Assembly (NCBI RefSeq): GCF_002727125.1
Contig: NZ_NHOA01000008.1
Location: forward strand, 2,658-66,657
From: Halorubrum persicum
GTDB lineage: Archaea; Halobacteriota; Halobacteria; Halobacteriales; Haloferacaceae
Length of the DNA: 64,000 nt
Reading direction: 5' to 3'
The position numbers were made by a program, and so were the translations under genes. Of the stretch, positions 16,139 through 24,110 are shown piece by piece; within the stretch, counting starts at the first letter, position 1; every line of letters begins with the position of its first letter. The notes under the pieces were generated by a model that made no database searches, was not told the DNA's origin, and saw only the letters and a program-made list of their open reading frames with translations.

Positions 16139-17439
16139 CGGTCGCGGAGCCACGCGACGACGGCCTCCGGGTCGGCGTCGAGCCCGCCGCCCTGCGCGAA
16201 CGTCGGGCCGCCGCCGCCCCCGCCGCCGAACGCGTCGGTGACGGCGTCCACGACCGCCCCGGCGTCGGGGGCGTCGGCGTCACCGCCCTCCCCCCCTCCG
16301 ATCGCCTCTTCGGCGACGGCGGCGACCACGAACGGCGCCTCCCCCGTACCGACCGCGGCGATGGCGTCGGGCGATCCCTCCGCGGCGAGGACGCGCTGTG
16401 CCGGCTCGCGCAGGTCGTTCGGATCCCCGTCGTCGACCGTCCCGACCGCCCACGTCGCGGCGTCGGCGTCGGCCTCGGTCGTCGGGAGCTCCCGCAGACG
16501 CGCGGCGAGCAGCTCGGTCGTGGCGGCCCGGAGGTCGGCCTCGAGCCGGTCGGCCCGCTCGCGGAGCCGGTCGACCGCGTCCGGGAGGTCCCCGATCCGC
16601 GCGTCGAGGGCGGTCGCGGCGTCGAGCGCCGCCGCGTGGACCGCGGCCTCGTGGTCGATCGCGGTCGGCCCCACCGCGAACTCCACGCGGGTCACGCCCT
16701 CGCCGGGGTTCGACCGGTCGAGGACGGAGATCGGGCCGATCTCGCTCGTGTTTCCGACGTGGGTCCCGCCGCAGGCGGCAACGTCCCAGGTCGGTGCGCC
16801 CGTCCCGCCGCCTTCTCCGCGCTCCCCGTCACGCTCCCCGCCGCGCTCGCCGATCGTCACGACGCGGACCGCCTCGCTCCCGCTCATCGCGCCCTCCTCC
16901 GTCTTGGTGTTGAACGCGATCCCGTCGAGCGCGCGGGCCTCGTCCTCGGGGAGCGTCTCCCACGACACCGGCAACGAGTCCCAGACGGCGCGGTTGGCGA
17001 GCCGCTCCAACTCGACGAGGTCCGCGTCGTCGAGCGGTTCCGCGGTCGTCAGGTCGACGCGCACCTTCGTCTCGGAGATGTCGAAGCCGGCGTAGCCGAG
17101 CTCCTCACAGGTCCGGCGCGCCGCGCCGTAGAGCACGTGCGAGGCGGTGTGCGCGCGGGTGCAGTAGGTCCGGAACGCGTCGTCGACGATCGCGGTGACC
17201 GTCTCGCCGGCTTCGGGGAGGCTCTCGGCGTCGCCGTCGAGAGTGTGGACGACTCGGCCGTCGCGCTCGTCCACGTGTTCGACGAGGGTCCCGTCGATCG
17301 TTCCCCGATCCGCCGGCTGGCCGCCCGACTCGGCGTAGAAGTACGTCTCGTCGAGGACGATCTCTCGGCCGTCGACCGATTCCACCGTCGCCTCGAACTC
17401 CCGAACGTCGGGGTTCCCCGGCGCGCGTGACGCGGTCAT
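16135..17439 (-). CDS. Alanyl-tRNA editing protein, AlaX long form
   Basis: 434 residues. The editing domain of AlaRS without the synthetase core: an N-terminal beta domain (DETYFYAESGGQPADRG), zinc/editing motif HTASH at about 97-101, and the C-terminal zinc motif CGGTHV. Such proteins deacylate Ser-tRNA(Ala) or Gly-tRNA(Ala) in trans. The C-terminal half (coiled coil, then a Gly-rich GGGGGGPTFAQGGG) resembles the DHHA1 oligomerisation domain. A TATA box is 27 bases upstream. The low-complexity Gly/Glu/Arg loop near 205-220 is unusual. Confidence 0.9.
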   Translation of the reverse strand: MTASRAPGNPDVREFEATVESVDGREIVLDETYFYAESGGQPADRGTIDGTLVEHVDERDGRVVHTLDGDAESLPEAGETVTAIVDDAFRTYCTRAHTASHVLYGAARRTCEELGYAGFDISETKVRVDLTTAEPLDDADLVELERLANRAVWDSLPVSWETLPEDEARALDGIAFNTKTEEGAMSGSEAVRVVTIGERGGERDGERGEGGGTGAPTWDVAACGGTHVGNTSEIGPISVLDRSNPGEGVTRVEFAVGPTAIDHEAAVHAAALDAATALDARIGDLPDAVDRLRERADRLEADLRAATTELLAARLRELPTTEADADAATWAVGTVDDGDPNDLREPAQRVLAAEGSPDAIAAVGTGEAPFVVAAVAEEAIGGGEGGDADAPDAGAVVDAVTDAFGGGGGGGPTFAQGGGLDADPEAVVAWLRDR

Positions 17440-17460
17440 TGGCGGTCCCTCGTGGCGGTC

Positions 17461-17470
17461 GGATAAATAG
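17461..17470 (-). promoter_or_regulatory. TATA box of the AlaX-type gene
   Basis: CTATTTATCC on the minus strand, 27 bases before the ATG at 17439; it would drive the AlaX/AIR-synthase pair. Confidence 0.7.
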
Positions 17471-17532
17471 GTGGGCGCATCGCTGATCGGTTACACGCGG
17501 CGCGTGGACAGCGCTCCGATGGGTGGGGGGTG

Positions 17533-17543
17533 CGAAAAATCGG
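17533..17543 (-). terminator. T-run terminator behind dodecin
   Basis: Downstream of the dodecin stop the minus strand reads CCGATTTTTCG, a T5 run typical of archaeal termination. The same string follows the AMMECR1 gene. Confidence 0.4.
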
Positions 17544-17571
17544 ACGGCGCTCGCCGAGGCGCGAACCGATC

Positions 17572-17772
17572 TCAGCCCTCGAGCTCGAACGCGACTTCGA
17601 CTTCCGCCTGGTACTCGCGATCGGCTTCGCCCTTCAGTTCGACGCCGAACTCCTCGACTTCCACCCAGTAGACGTTTTCGAGGGTGTCCTCCGCGCGGTC
17701 GATCGCGTCGTCGGCCGCGTCGTCGAAGCTCTCCTCGCTCGTCCCGATCAGTGTGATCTTTTTAAACACCAT
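17572..17772 (-). CDS. Dodecin, flavin-binding protein
   Basis: 66 residues, the standard dodecin size. It begins [20 protein letters not shown], and [15 protein letters not shown] contains the Trp that stacks on the isoalloxazine ring. Dodecins form hollow 12-mers that store riboflavin or lumichrome in haloarchaea. The start at 17772 is preferred over an upstream CTG-type extension because a strong TATA box lies about 30 bases before it. Confidence 0.93.
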   Translation of the reverse strand: MVFKKITLIGTSEESFDDAADDAIDRAEDTLENVYWVEVEEFGVELKGEADREYQAEVEVAFELEG

Positions 17773-17798
17773 GTCGCGTGCTAGTTGCACGCACGGCG

Positions 17799-17807
17799 AT
17801 ATAAAAG
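17799..17807 (-). promoter_or_regulatory. TATA box of dodecin
   Basis: CTTTTATAT on the minus strand, about 30 bases before the ATG at 17772. Confidence 0.7.
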
Positions 17808-17848
17808 CAGGTGGAACTCCCCGACGACGCGCGACTCCGTCGTCGCGG

Positions 17849-18187
17849 TCAGGGGCTCCCGGGAGCGCCCTCCATCACCGCGAACTCCTCGCCGCCGGCC
17901 TCGATGCCGATCACCGCCCAGTCGTACGGGGGCTTGGCGGAGACGAGCCGGTCTCGGAGGTCGCCGGCCCGATCGCGCCACGTGACGAAACAGCGGAGCT
18001 GCGGTGTCTCGCCGCCGTCGGCCAGATACGGGTCCAGATCGTCGTTCTCCATGCATAACACGGTCACGAGCACGCGCCGCCATTTCCGCTCCGCGACGAA
18101 CTCCTGTCCGCCCTCGGAGACGGTGTACCCGAGTTCGCGAAAAACGTCTCTGGCCTCCGTCGTCGGTGGGATGCTCGCAGTGGCCAT
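17849..18187 (-). CDS. Conserved haloarchaeal protein, 112 residues
   Basis: Begins [20 protein letters not shown] followed by [19 protein letters not shown], a mixed alpha/beta soluble protein. The middle has a [16 protein letters not shown] segment and the C-terminus ends with [20 protein letters not shown] element stands about 29 bases upstream of the ATG. It resembles a family found only in haloarchaea (possibly DUF7116). No function can be assigned. Confidence 0.75.
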   Translation of the reverse strand: MATASIPPTTEARDVFRELGYTVSEGGQEFVAERKWRRVLVTVLCMENDDLDPYLADGGETPQLRCFVTWRDRAGDLRDRLVSAKPPYDWAVIGIEAGGEEFAVMEGAPGSP

Positions 18188-18212
18188 CTACTCCGACGTT
18201 GGCCGGCTTCCG

Positions 18213-18220
18213 TGATAAAC
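18213..18220 (-). promoter_or_regulatory. TATA element of the 112-residue gene
   Basis: Minus-strand GTTTATCA about 29 bases before the ATG at 18187. Confidence 0.6.
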
Positions 18221-18301
18221 TTTCTCACGATTCGGGCCGTCTGCGATCGGCCCGATGCGCTCGTCCCGGCTCGCCGCGTTCCCCCGGCTCGTCGCCCTCT
18301 C

Positions 18302-18547
18302 TCACTCGTGGGCGGCGTCCCACTCGTCCGGTTTCCGCAGGTTTCCGCACTCCGTACACTGGATCCGCCCCATGGTGTCCATCGCGGTGTCGAACGACCC
18401 GCAGTTGCCGCAGCGGTACCCCCACCGCGAGGAGCCGTCGGGGTCCGCAAACACGACGTAGAACGGGCCCTCGGCGCCCCGTTCGACCCGCGTCCGGTCG
18501 GTGTACACCCGTTCGCCGTCGCCCGTCGTCGACGCGTCGAGACTCAT
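18302..18547 (-). CDS. Small zinc-ribbon protein
   Basis: 81 residues with two CxxC pairs (YRCGNCGSFD near 44-53 and IQCTECGNLRKPDEW near 62-76), so a single four-cysteine zinc ribbon. It begins MSLDASTTGDGERVYTDRTR. It is well conserved in haloarchaea but uncharacterised. A TATA box is 28 bases upstream and it is its own transcription unit. Confidence 0.8.
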   Translation of the reverse strand: MSLDASTTGDGERVYTDRTRVERGAEGPFYVVFADPDGSSRWGYRCGNCGSFDTAMDTMGRIQCTECGNLRKPDEWDAAHE

Positions 18548-18570
18548 ACCCGTCCGTATCGGTCGGAACC

Positions 18571-18580
18571 GTTTAAAAGG
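18571..18580 (-). promoter_or_regulatory. TATA box of the small zinc-ribbon gene
   Basis: CCTTTTAAAC on the minus strand, about 28 bases before the ATG at 18547. Confidence 0.65.
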
Positions 18581-18637
18581 ATGACTCGACCGCGGAGCGT
18601 CTCGGCGGGCTCCCCGTCGGCCCCGCCAACGGCCCGC

Positions 18638-19003
18638 CTACGTCCGGAACGACTCGCCGCAGCCGCACTCGGAGACGACGTTCGGGTTCTCGACCTCGAA
18701 GCCCGCGGCCTGCAGGCCGTGCTCGTAGTCGAGCTTGCTCCCGCCGATGTAGTTCCGGCTCGCGGGGTCGACGAACACCCGCAGTCCGTGGTGTTCGACC
18801 ACGAGGTCGTCGTCTTCCGGCTCCGTGTCGAACCGCATCCCGTACGAGAGGCCCGCGCAGCCGCCCTGCTGGACGAACAGCCGGAGCCCCGCCTCCTCCG
18901 TGTCGAGTCCCTCGCCCTCGAGGAGCGAGAGCGCCTCCTCCGCGGCGTCCGGGGTCACTTCGATCGCCGGGTCGTTTCCCGCGTCGACCGTTTCGGTGCT
19001 CAT
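18638..19003 (-). CDS. HesB/IscA-family iron-sulfur cluster assembly protein
   Basis: A-type carrier that passes Fe-S clusters to apoproteins. 121 residues, with the three invariant cysteines C49 (QQGGCAGLSYG), C113 and C115 (SECGCGESF). The longer frame upstream is Arg-rich and would cross the TATA element at 19025-19033, so the ATG at 19003 is used. No isc or suf genes are adjacent. Confidence 0.93.
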   Translation of the reverse strand: MSTETVDAGNDPAIEVTPDAAEEALSLLEGEGLDTEEAGLRLFVQQGGCAGLSYGMRFDTEPEDDDLVVEHHGLRVFVDPASRNYIGGSKLDYEHGLQAAGFEVENPNVVSECGCGESFRT

Positions 19004-19024
19004 GCGAACACGTTCTGTCCGAAC

Positions 19025-19033
19025 GATAAAAAC
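19025..19033 (-). promoter_or_regulatory. TATA box of the HesB/IscA gene
   Basis: GTTTTTATC on the minus strand, about 26 bases before the ATG at 19003. Confidence 0.65.
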
Positions 19034-19202
19034 CCTGCCGGCGCCGGCGGCACGGGCGACACGGCTTTGACTCGGTGGCGAGTGAGTGCGGCGGCGACCC
19101 CGAGCGCGTCGTCCGCGCCTGCGCCGACCGCGACGCGGTCGTCTTCGCCGACCGGTCCCGAGGGCGGTTCGGGCGGTGCCCCCGCGATAGCCGGCAACCC
19201 GC

Positions 19203-20357
19203 TTACCGTCCCCGGTCGCCGTCGCGCGTCGCTTCGGTCGTCCCCTCGGGGACCGACGAGGCAACGTCCGGTCGTCCGTCCGCGACGCCGGGGGCGTGGC
19301 CGTCGGCCGCGGCGGCGACCGTCACGTCGCGCTTCGGGTACGGGATCTCGATGTCGGCCGCGGCCAGCGCCTTGTACAGCGCGCTGTTGAGCTCGTGTTG
19401 GGCGCGCCGTCGGCGCGTCGGCCCCCTCACCCAACAGAGCAGCTCGTACTGCAGCGCCGAGTCTCCGAACGACCGGAGCCGCGCCCGCGGCTTCGGTGAG
19501 TCGAGGACCAGCGACTCCGACTGCACGACCTCGATCGCGAGCGCCTCGAACGCGTCGATGTCGGTCCCGTAGGCGACGCCGATCGGGACCCGGACGCGGC
19601 GGCGGCTCTGCGGCGCGGACTCGTTGGTCACCTTCGCGGCGTTGAGCGCGGCGTTGGGGACCGTCACCAGCACCTCGTCGCGGGTGAGCAGCGTCGTCGA
19701 TCGCACGCCCACCTTGCTCACCGTCCCGGCGGTGCCGTCGTCGAGGACGATGTAGTCGCCGATCTTGTAGGTGTCGTCGAAGTACAGCGCGATGCCGCCG
19801 AAGAAGTTCGCGACGGTGTCCTTCGCGGCGAACCCGACCGCGATCCCGGCGACCCCCGCCGCGCCGAGCAGCGGCGTGATCTCGATACCCCACAGCCACA
19901 GCAGGGTGCCGACGCTCCCGACGAGCACCGCGAGCGTCCAGACGTTCGAGAAGACGGGCGCGAAGTCGAACCGGTTCCCCTCCTCGTTGACCGCGGCGAC
20001 GAGCCGGTTCACGACGGCGTTGGCCGCGTACGCCCACACGAGGACGATGACCGAGAGCGACGGCCGGCCGAAGATGTCGTCGAGCAGCTGCGGGTCTAAG
20101 AGCACCGACTCCCGCACCGCCGGCACCTGCGTGAGCACGAAGACGCCGACGAGCGCCGCGGTGACGACGAGCGGGGCGCGCAGCGAGGAGATGACGATGT
20201 CGTCGTACGCGGAGTCGGTGGTCGAGACGAACCGCCGGGCGAGTCGCAGGACGACGAACTCCATCCCCAGCGCGGCGACGACGGAGACCACGATGACCGC
20301 GACCGTCGCCTCGACCGCGGAGACTCCATCGAACAACGCGGGTAGCGACGGGATCAT
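19203..20357 (-). CDS. Small-conductance mechanosensitive channel, MscS family
   Basis: 384 residues. Four hydrophobic helices lie before the pore; the pore-lining TM3 and beta domain are recognisable in GAAGVAGIAVGFAAKDTVAN and FFGGIALYFDDTYKIGDYI, followed by GTVSKVGVRSTTLLTRDE. It opens under membrane tension to release solutes during hypo-osmotic shock. The last 50 residues are a hydrophilic tail. A TATA-like GGTTATC is about 27 bases upstream. Confidence 0.93.
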   Translation of the reverse strand: MIPSLPALFDGVSAVEATVAVIVVSVVAALGMEFVVLRLARRFVSTTDSAYDDIVISSLRAPLVVTAALVGVFVLTQVPAVRESVLLDPQLLDDIFGRPSLSVIVLVWAYAANAVVNRLVAAVNEEGNRFDFAPVFSNVWTLAVLVGSVGTLLWLWGIEITPLLGAAGVAGIAVGFAAKDTVANFFGGIALYFDDTYKIGDYIVLDDGTAGTVSKVGVRSTTLLTRDEVLVTVPNAALNAAKVTNESAPQSRRRVRVPIGVAYGTDIDAFEALAIEVVQSESLVLDSPKPRARLRSFGDSALQYELLCWVRGPTRRRRAQHELNSALYKALAAADIEIPYPKRDVTVAAAADGHAPGVADGRPDVASSVPEGTTEATRDGDRGR

Positions 20358-20380
20358 GCCTTCGAGACGCCGCTACGGGA

Positions 20381-20388
20381 GATAACCG
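20381..20388 (-). promoter_or_regulatory. TATA element of the MscS gene
   Basis: CGGTTATC on the minus strand, about 27 bases before the ATG at 20357. Confidence 0.5.
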
Positions 20389-20461
20389 TTTCTGCGCTGT
20401 CGACGGCTCGCGGCCGACGCTCTCGGCTCGCGGGTGGCGCTCTTGGCCTGCGGCGACGCTC

Positions 20462-20499
20462 CCGGCTACTCGAACCGCTTCCGGCTACTCGAACCGTTT
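20462..20499. repeat. 19-bp tandem duplication of the hisD 3' end
   Basis: ccggctactcgaaccgctt (20462-20480) repeats with one change at 20481-20499. The second copy is the real hisD end (Lys-Arg-Phe-Glu-stop); the first repeats the same codons and stop downstream. Confidence 0.85.
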
Positions 20500-21762
20500 C
20501 CGGACGCTCTCGGCGTGCGCCTCCAACCCCTCGGCCTCCGCGAGCGTCGTGACCGTGTCGGCGAGGCCGTCGAGCCCGTCGCGGTCGAGCCGCTGGACCG
20601 TCGACGACCGGAGGAAGGTGTCGACGGAGAGGCCGCCGTAGCGCTTCGCGCCGCCGTTCGTCGGCAGCACGTGGTTCGTCCCGGTCGCGTAGTCGCCGGC
20701 GGCGACCGGCGAGTACGGCCCGAGGAACACCGAGCCCGCGTTCGAGATCCGGGAGAGCAGCGCCTCGTCGTCGTCGGCGACGATCGAGAGGTGCTCGGCC
20801 GCGTATTCCTCGGCGAACAGCACCGCCTCGGGCATCGACCGGGCGCGGAGGACGCCGGAGGCGTCGTTGTCGAGGGCGGCCCGGATCGTCTCCTCGCGCT
20901 CGCGGCCCGCGGCCTGCTCGTCGACCGCCTCGGCCACCGCCTCGGCGAGGGCGGCGTCGTCGGTGACCGCGACCACCGAGGCGTTCGGGTCGTGTTCCGC
21001 CTGCGCGACGAGATCGGCCGCGACGAGGGCGGGATCGGCGGTGCCGTCGGCGAGCACGAGCACCTCGCTCGGGCCGGCGAGGAAGTCGATCCCCACGTCG
21101 CCCTGCACGACCGCCTTCGCGGCGGTGACCCACTTGTTGCCCGGGCCGACCACCTTCTGCGCGTTCGTCACGGTCTCCGTGCCGTACGCGAGCGCGGCGA
21201 TAGCCTGCGCCCCCCCGACCTGGTACACCGCGTCGGCGCCGGCCTCGTGGATCGCCGCGAGCGTCACCGGGTTCAGATCCTCCGCCGGCGGGGTCGCGAC
21301 CGAGACGTGTTCGACGCCGGCCACGGTCGCCGGGATCACGCCCATCAGCGCGCTGGAGGGGTACGCCGCCGCGCCGCCGGGCACGTACACCCCCGCGCGG
21401 TCGAGCGGGCGGAACCGGCGCCCGAGCTCGCGGTCGCCGAACGTCTCGCGCCAGTCCTCGGGGCGCTGTCGCTCGTGGAACGCGCGGATGTTGGCGGCCG
21501 CCTCGCGGACCGCGTCGAGCACCGGGTCGTTCGCGTCGTCGAGCTCGGCGTGCGCGCGCTCGGCGTCGTCCGTCACGTCGATGTTGCCGACGGTCACGCC
21601 GTCGAACTCCTCGGAGAACTCCCGCAGCGCCACGTCCCCCTCCTCGCGCACCCGACCGACGATCTCGCTCACGTCGTCGCGGACCGCGTCGACGCCGGCG
21701 TCGCGCTCGAAGAAGGCGCGGCGCTCGGCCGGCGAGAGGTCGGCGACGGTTCGTACGTCCAT
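20485..21762 (-). CDS. hisD: Histidinol dehydrogenase
   Basis: Last two oxidations of histidine synthesis, L-histidinol to histidine with NAD and zinc. 425 residues from the ATG at 21762. Signature regions are DRAGVYVPGGAAAYPSSALM, QVGGAQAIAALAYGTETV, VGPGNKWVT, and the zinc/catalytic segment FLAGPSEVLVLAD with QAEHDPNA. ATGTNHVLPT lies near the C-terminus. No other his genes are in the window, as is common in haloarchaea with scattered his genes. Its 3' end is tandemly duplicated. Confidence 0.96.
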   Translation of the reverse strand: MDVRTVADLSPAERRAFFERDAGVDAVRDDVSEIVGRVREEGDVALREFSEEFDGVTVGNIDVTDDAERAHAELDDANDPVLDAVREAAANIRAFHERQRPEDWRETFGDRELGRRFRPLDRAGVYVPGGAAAYPSSALMGVIPATVAGVEHVSVATPPAEDLNPVTLAAIHEAGADAVYQVGGAQAIAALAYGTETVTNAQKVVGPGNKWVTAAKAVVQGDVGIDFLAGPSEVLVLADGTADPALVAADLVAQAEHDPNASVVAVTDDAALAEAVAEAVDEQAAGREREETIRAALDNDASGVLRARSMPEAVLFAEEYAAEHLSIVADDDEALLSRISNAGSVFLGPYSPVAAGDYATGTNHVLPTNGGAKRYGGLSVDTFLRSSTVQRLDRDGLDGLADTVTTLAEAEGLEAHAESVRKRFE

Positions 21763-21781
21763 ACCCGCACTGGGAGCCGGG

Positions 21782-21790
21782 GTCAAAAGG
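21782..21790 (-). promoter_or_regulatory. TATA element of hisD
   Basis: CCTTTTGAC on the minus strand, about 26 bases before the ATG at 21762. Confidence 0.55.
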
Positions 21791-21825
21791 GCGTTCCGAC
21801 TCTCACTCCGACGGTCGGGCCGTTC

Positions 21826-22035
21826 TCACTCGAGCGGTCGGATCCCGATCACGTCCAGCGCTGCGAGCGCGACCAGCCCGACCAGCAGCGCGGCGGCGGC
21901 GAAGAGGATCGGCGCCGACAGCGCCACGGCGACCTCGTAGGGGGCGAGGAGGCGGGTCGTCCCCCGGACGACGAACGACAGGAAGACGAGCCCGAACGCG
22001 GCGAGCGCGAGGCCGACGAACCGAGATCTGTTCAC
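21826..22035 (-). CDS. Small two-helix membrane protein behind phytoene synthase
   Basis: 69 residues from a GTG, 12 bases after the crtB stop. Two hydrophobic helices (FVGLALAAFGLVFLSFVV and ALSAPILFAAAALLVGLVAL) are joined by RGTTRLLAPYEVA. It is probably co-transcribed with crtB. There is no homology I can name; a membrane partner of carotenoid synthesis is possible but only inferred from position. Confidence 0.65.
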   Translation of the reverse strand: MNRSRFVGLALAAFGLVFLSFVVRGTTRLLAPYEVAVALSAPILFAAAALLVGLVALAALDVIGIRPLE

Positions 22036-22047
22036 GGTATCTCCGAG

Positions 22048-23013
22048 TCAGTCGGACTGGGGGATCCCCGGTCCGTGCGGCCCGTGTTCGCGGTGTTCGT
22101 GGGTGGAATCGAAGCCGCCGCACATCTCGTAGAACACCGCCTCGGGGTCCTTGTTCCACTGCCACTTCCAGCGGGTCCGGACGAGCAGGGAGATCTTGCG
22201 AGTGAACGACAGATCCGGCGTCGTCGACACCGTGTCGTACCCCAGATCCCGGATCAGCCGGTGGTGGTCCGCGTACAGCACCGCCGCGAGCAACACCGCC
22301 AGCTGGCAGTCCTCGGGGAGGTACTTGATCCCCGCGACGCCCTCCTCGTAGAGGCGCTCGGTCCGGGCGAGCTCCTCGCGGATCGCGGCCGACACGTTGT
22401 CGTCGAACTCGAGGTTCAGGATCTGCTCCTCGCTCACGCCGTGCCGGCGGAGCGTCTCCAGCGGGAGGTACACCCGGTCGCGCTCGACCACGTCCTCGCG
22501 CACGTCCCGGATGAAGTTCGTCATCTGGAACGCCTCGCCGAGCTTCGTCGCGTGGGGGAGCGCCCTCGCCTCGGCCTCCTCGTCGAGCTCCATGATCGCC
22601 GTCATCATCCGACCGACGGCGGCCGCGGAGCCGTCCATGTACGTCTCCAGCTGGTCGTACGTCTCGTACCGGTCGGTGTCGATGTCGCTCGCCATCGCGT
22701 CGACGAACGCGTGCACGTCCCCGTCCGGGATGCCGTGTTCGTCGCACACCGCGGCGAACGCCTCCAACACCGGGTCGTCCGTCTCCGCTTCGCCCAGCGC
22801 GGCCCGGCGGAGCCGGTCGAGCTCCGCCCGCTGTTCGTCCGGCGGCGCGGTCTCCTCGGCGTCGACGACTTCGTCGGCGATCCGGAAGAAGCCGTACAAC
22901 ACGTAGGTCGGGTGCCGGATCCGCTCCGGGAGCAGCCGCGTCGCGACGTGGAACGTCTTCCCGGTTCGGCGCTGGATCCGCTTCCCCTGGGCAACCTGCG
23001 TTTTCTCTACCAT
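22048..23013 (-). CDS. crtB: Phytoene synthase
   Basis: Condenses two geranylgeranyl diphosphates to phytoene, the first committed step to bacterioruberin and retinal precursors. 321 residues. The two Asp-rich Mg-diphosphate motifs are DEVVDAEE (about 46-53) and the segment FQMTNFIRDVREDVVERD, with RVYLP after it. The C-terminus is His-rich (DSTHEHREHGPHG). No TATA box is at -27; a TGTTATG element about 50 bases upstream suggests a short leader. Confidence 0.95.
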   Translation of the reverse strand: MVEKTQVAQGKRIQRRTGKTFHVATRLLPERIRHPTYVLYGFFRIADEVVDAEETAPPDEQRAELDRLRRAALGEAETDDPVLEAFAAVCDEHGIPDGDVHAFVDAMASDIDTDRYETYDQLETYMDGSAAAVGRMMTAIMELDEEAEARALPHATKLGEAFQMTNFIRDVREDVVERDRVYLPLETLRRHGVSEEQILNLEFDDNVSAAIREELARTERLYEEGVAGIKYLPEDCQLAVLLAAVLYADHHRLIRDLGYDTVSTTPDLSFTRKISLLVRTRWKWQWNKDPEAVFYEMCGGFDSTHEHREHGPHGPGIPQSD

Positions 23014-23060
23014 GCTGACCTCTGACAGTCGGCAGAGGGGGTCGAGAGCGGGTCGCCGAT

Positions 23061-23093
23061 CATAACATACGAGTCGGACTGCAAGAACATAAC
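23061..23093 (-). promoter_or_regulatory. Paired CATAAC repeats upstream of crtB
   Basis: Plus-strand cataac occurs at 23061-23066 and 23088-23093 (minus GTTATG), 27 bases apart. The nearer copy can serve as TATA element for a leadered crtB mRNA; the farther copy may be a regulator site. Confidence 0.35.
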
Positions 23094-23164
23094 AGTTCGC
23101 ACAAGCCGGATCGCTGTCCGGTCGGGGCTCCGCAGCCTGCGATAACCGGCGGTACCGACCGGCC

Positions 23165-23377
23165 TCAGTAGAAAGTGTCCGAGCAGTCGTAGACGACCCC
23201 GTGCGCCGGGCAGACGTACTTGCAGTGACGGTGGTACATCGGCGTCTCGCAGCGGGGACAGGGCCGGCCCCCGCAGTCGGCGGTCGTCTCCCCCTCGGCG
23301 CCGGTTGCCTCCTCCGCTTCGGGGCCGGCCACGTCTCCCGCTTCGGCGCCGGCTACGTCTCCCTCGGCGTCGCTCAT
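23165..23377 (-). CDS. HVO_2523-type small zinc finger protein
   Basis: 70 residues from the ATG at 23377. The C-terminal 35 residues carry CPRCETPMYHRHCKYVCP and HGVVYDCSDTFY, the signature of a conserved haloarchaeal zinc-finger family. The N-terminal half is an Ala/Gly/Glu repeat (AGDVAG, AGPEAEEATG), predicted disordered and longer than usual. Role unknown. Confidence 0.8.
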   Translation of the reverse strand: MSDAEGDVAGAEAGDVAGPEAEEATGAEGETTADCGGRPCPRCETPMYHRHCKYVCPAHGVVYDCSDTFY

Positions 23378-23452
23378 ACCGTGTCGAACGGACGCGGCCG
23401 CCATAACCGCTGTCCTCGACGGAGGCACGCGGGCCGGAGGCCTGCACGCGAA

Positions 23453-24022
23453 TCAGGCGTCCGCCAGCGAGTCGTACACCGACTCCGCGACCGACGGCTC
23501 GCCGAACGGGAGCGTCAACACGCCGCCCCACTCCTCGTCCGTCAGTTCCGACACCGTCGCCTCGTCCAGCGCGACCCGCCTGACCTCGGTCCCGTCGAGG
23601 GTCATCGACACGACGAACCCTTCCGGATCGTCCGTCGCGCCGGCGTCGGCCAGCCCCGACTGTACCGCGTCGATCCCGGCGTCCCCGAGCGAGACGTACA
23701 CGAGGTGTTCGCCGCCGTCGGCGACCACGCCCTGCACGCGGTCGAGGTCGCCCGCGTCGAAGAGCCTCCGCTCGCCGTCGCCCTCGTGGAGCAGTCGCGC
23801 CTCGAACGGGGCCTCGGGATCGACCGGGACGGACCCGGAATCGCCGTTCTCGTCGTCGCTGCCCGTTCCGTCCGTGCCCGTGCCGACCGCGTCACCGCCG
23901 GGGTCGGCTCCGTCCGCGACCGCGTCGCCGTCCGACACCGAGGCGGCGCCGGCGAAGCCGACGGCGCCGACCGCGAGCGCCGCCCCGGCCCCGCCGAGCA
24001 TGCCGCGTCGAGTGAGTTCCAT
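23453..24022 (-). CDS. Tat-exported protein, possible SecD-P1-like fold
   Basis: 189 residues. The N-terminus MELTRRGMLGGAGAALAVGA is a twin-arginine signal with no lipobox Cys. An Asp/Gly/Ser linker (30-65) follows, then a folded region with APFEARLLHEGDGERRLFD and MTLDGTEVRRVALDEATVSE. This last part recalls the substrate-facing P1 head of SecD, but weakly. TATA element 26 bases upstream. Exported and probably free outside the cell or loosely attached. Confidence 0.65.
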   Translation of the reverse strand: MELTRRGMLGGAGAALAVGAVGFAGAASVSDGDAVADGADPGGDAVGTGTDGTGSDDENGDSGSVPVDPEAPFEARLLHEGDGERRLFDAGDLDRVQGVVADGGEHLVYVSLGDAGIDAVQSGLADAGATDDPEGFVVSMTLDGTEVRRVALDEATVSELTDEEWGGVLTLPFGEPSVAESVYDSLADA

Positions 24023-24043
24023 ACGCGACGGTCCCCGCCGGCG

Positions 24044-24052
24044 GTAAAAAGG
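24044..24052 (-). promoter_or_regulatory. TATA element of the Tat-protein gene
   Basis: CCTTTTTAC on the minus strand, about 26 bases before the ATG at 24022. Confidence 0.55.
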
Positions 24053-24110
24053 GTTACACGCCGATTCACACGGCTGATAACGGGGGCGGCGTTCGCTCCG
24101 CGCCCTGTGC

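Noticed and set aside
20434-23025. 863-codon plus-strand frame
   Set aside because: Antisense to hisD and crtB, both certain; no domain, and reverse-frame composition.
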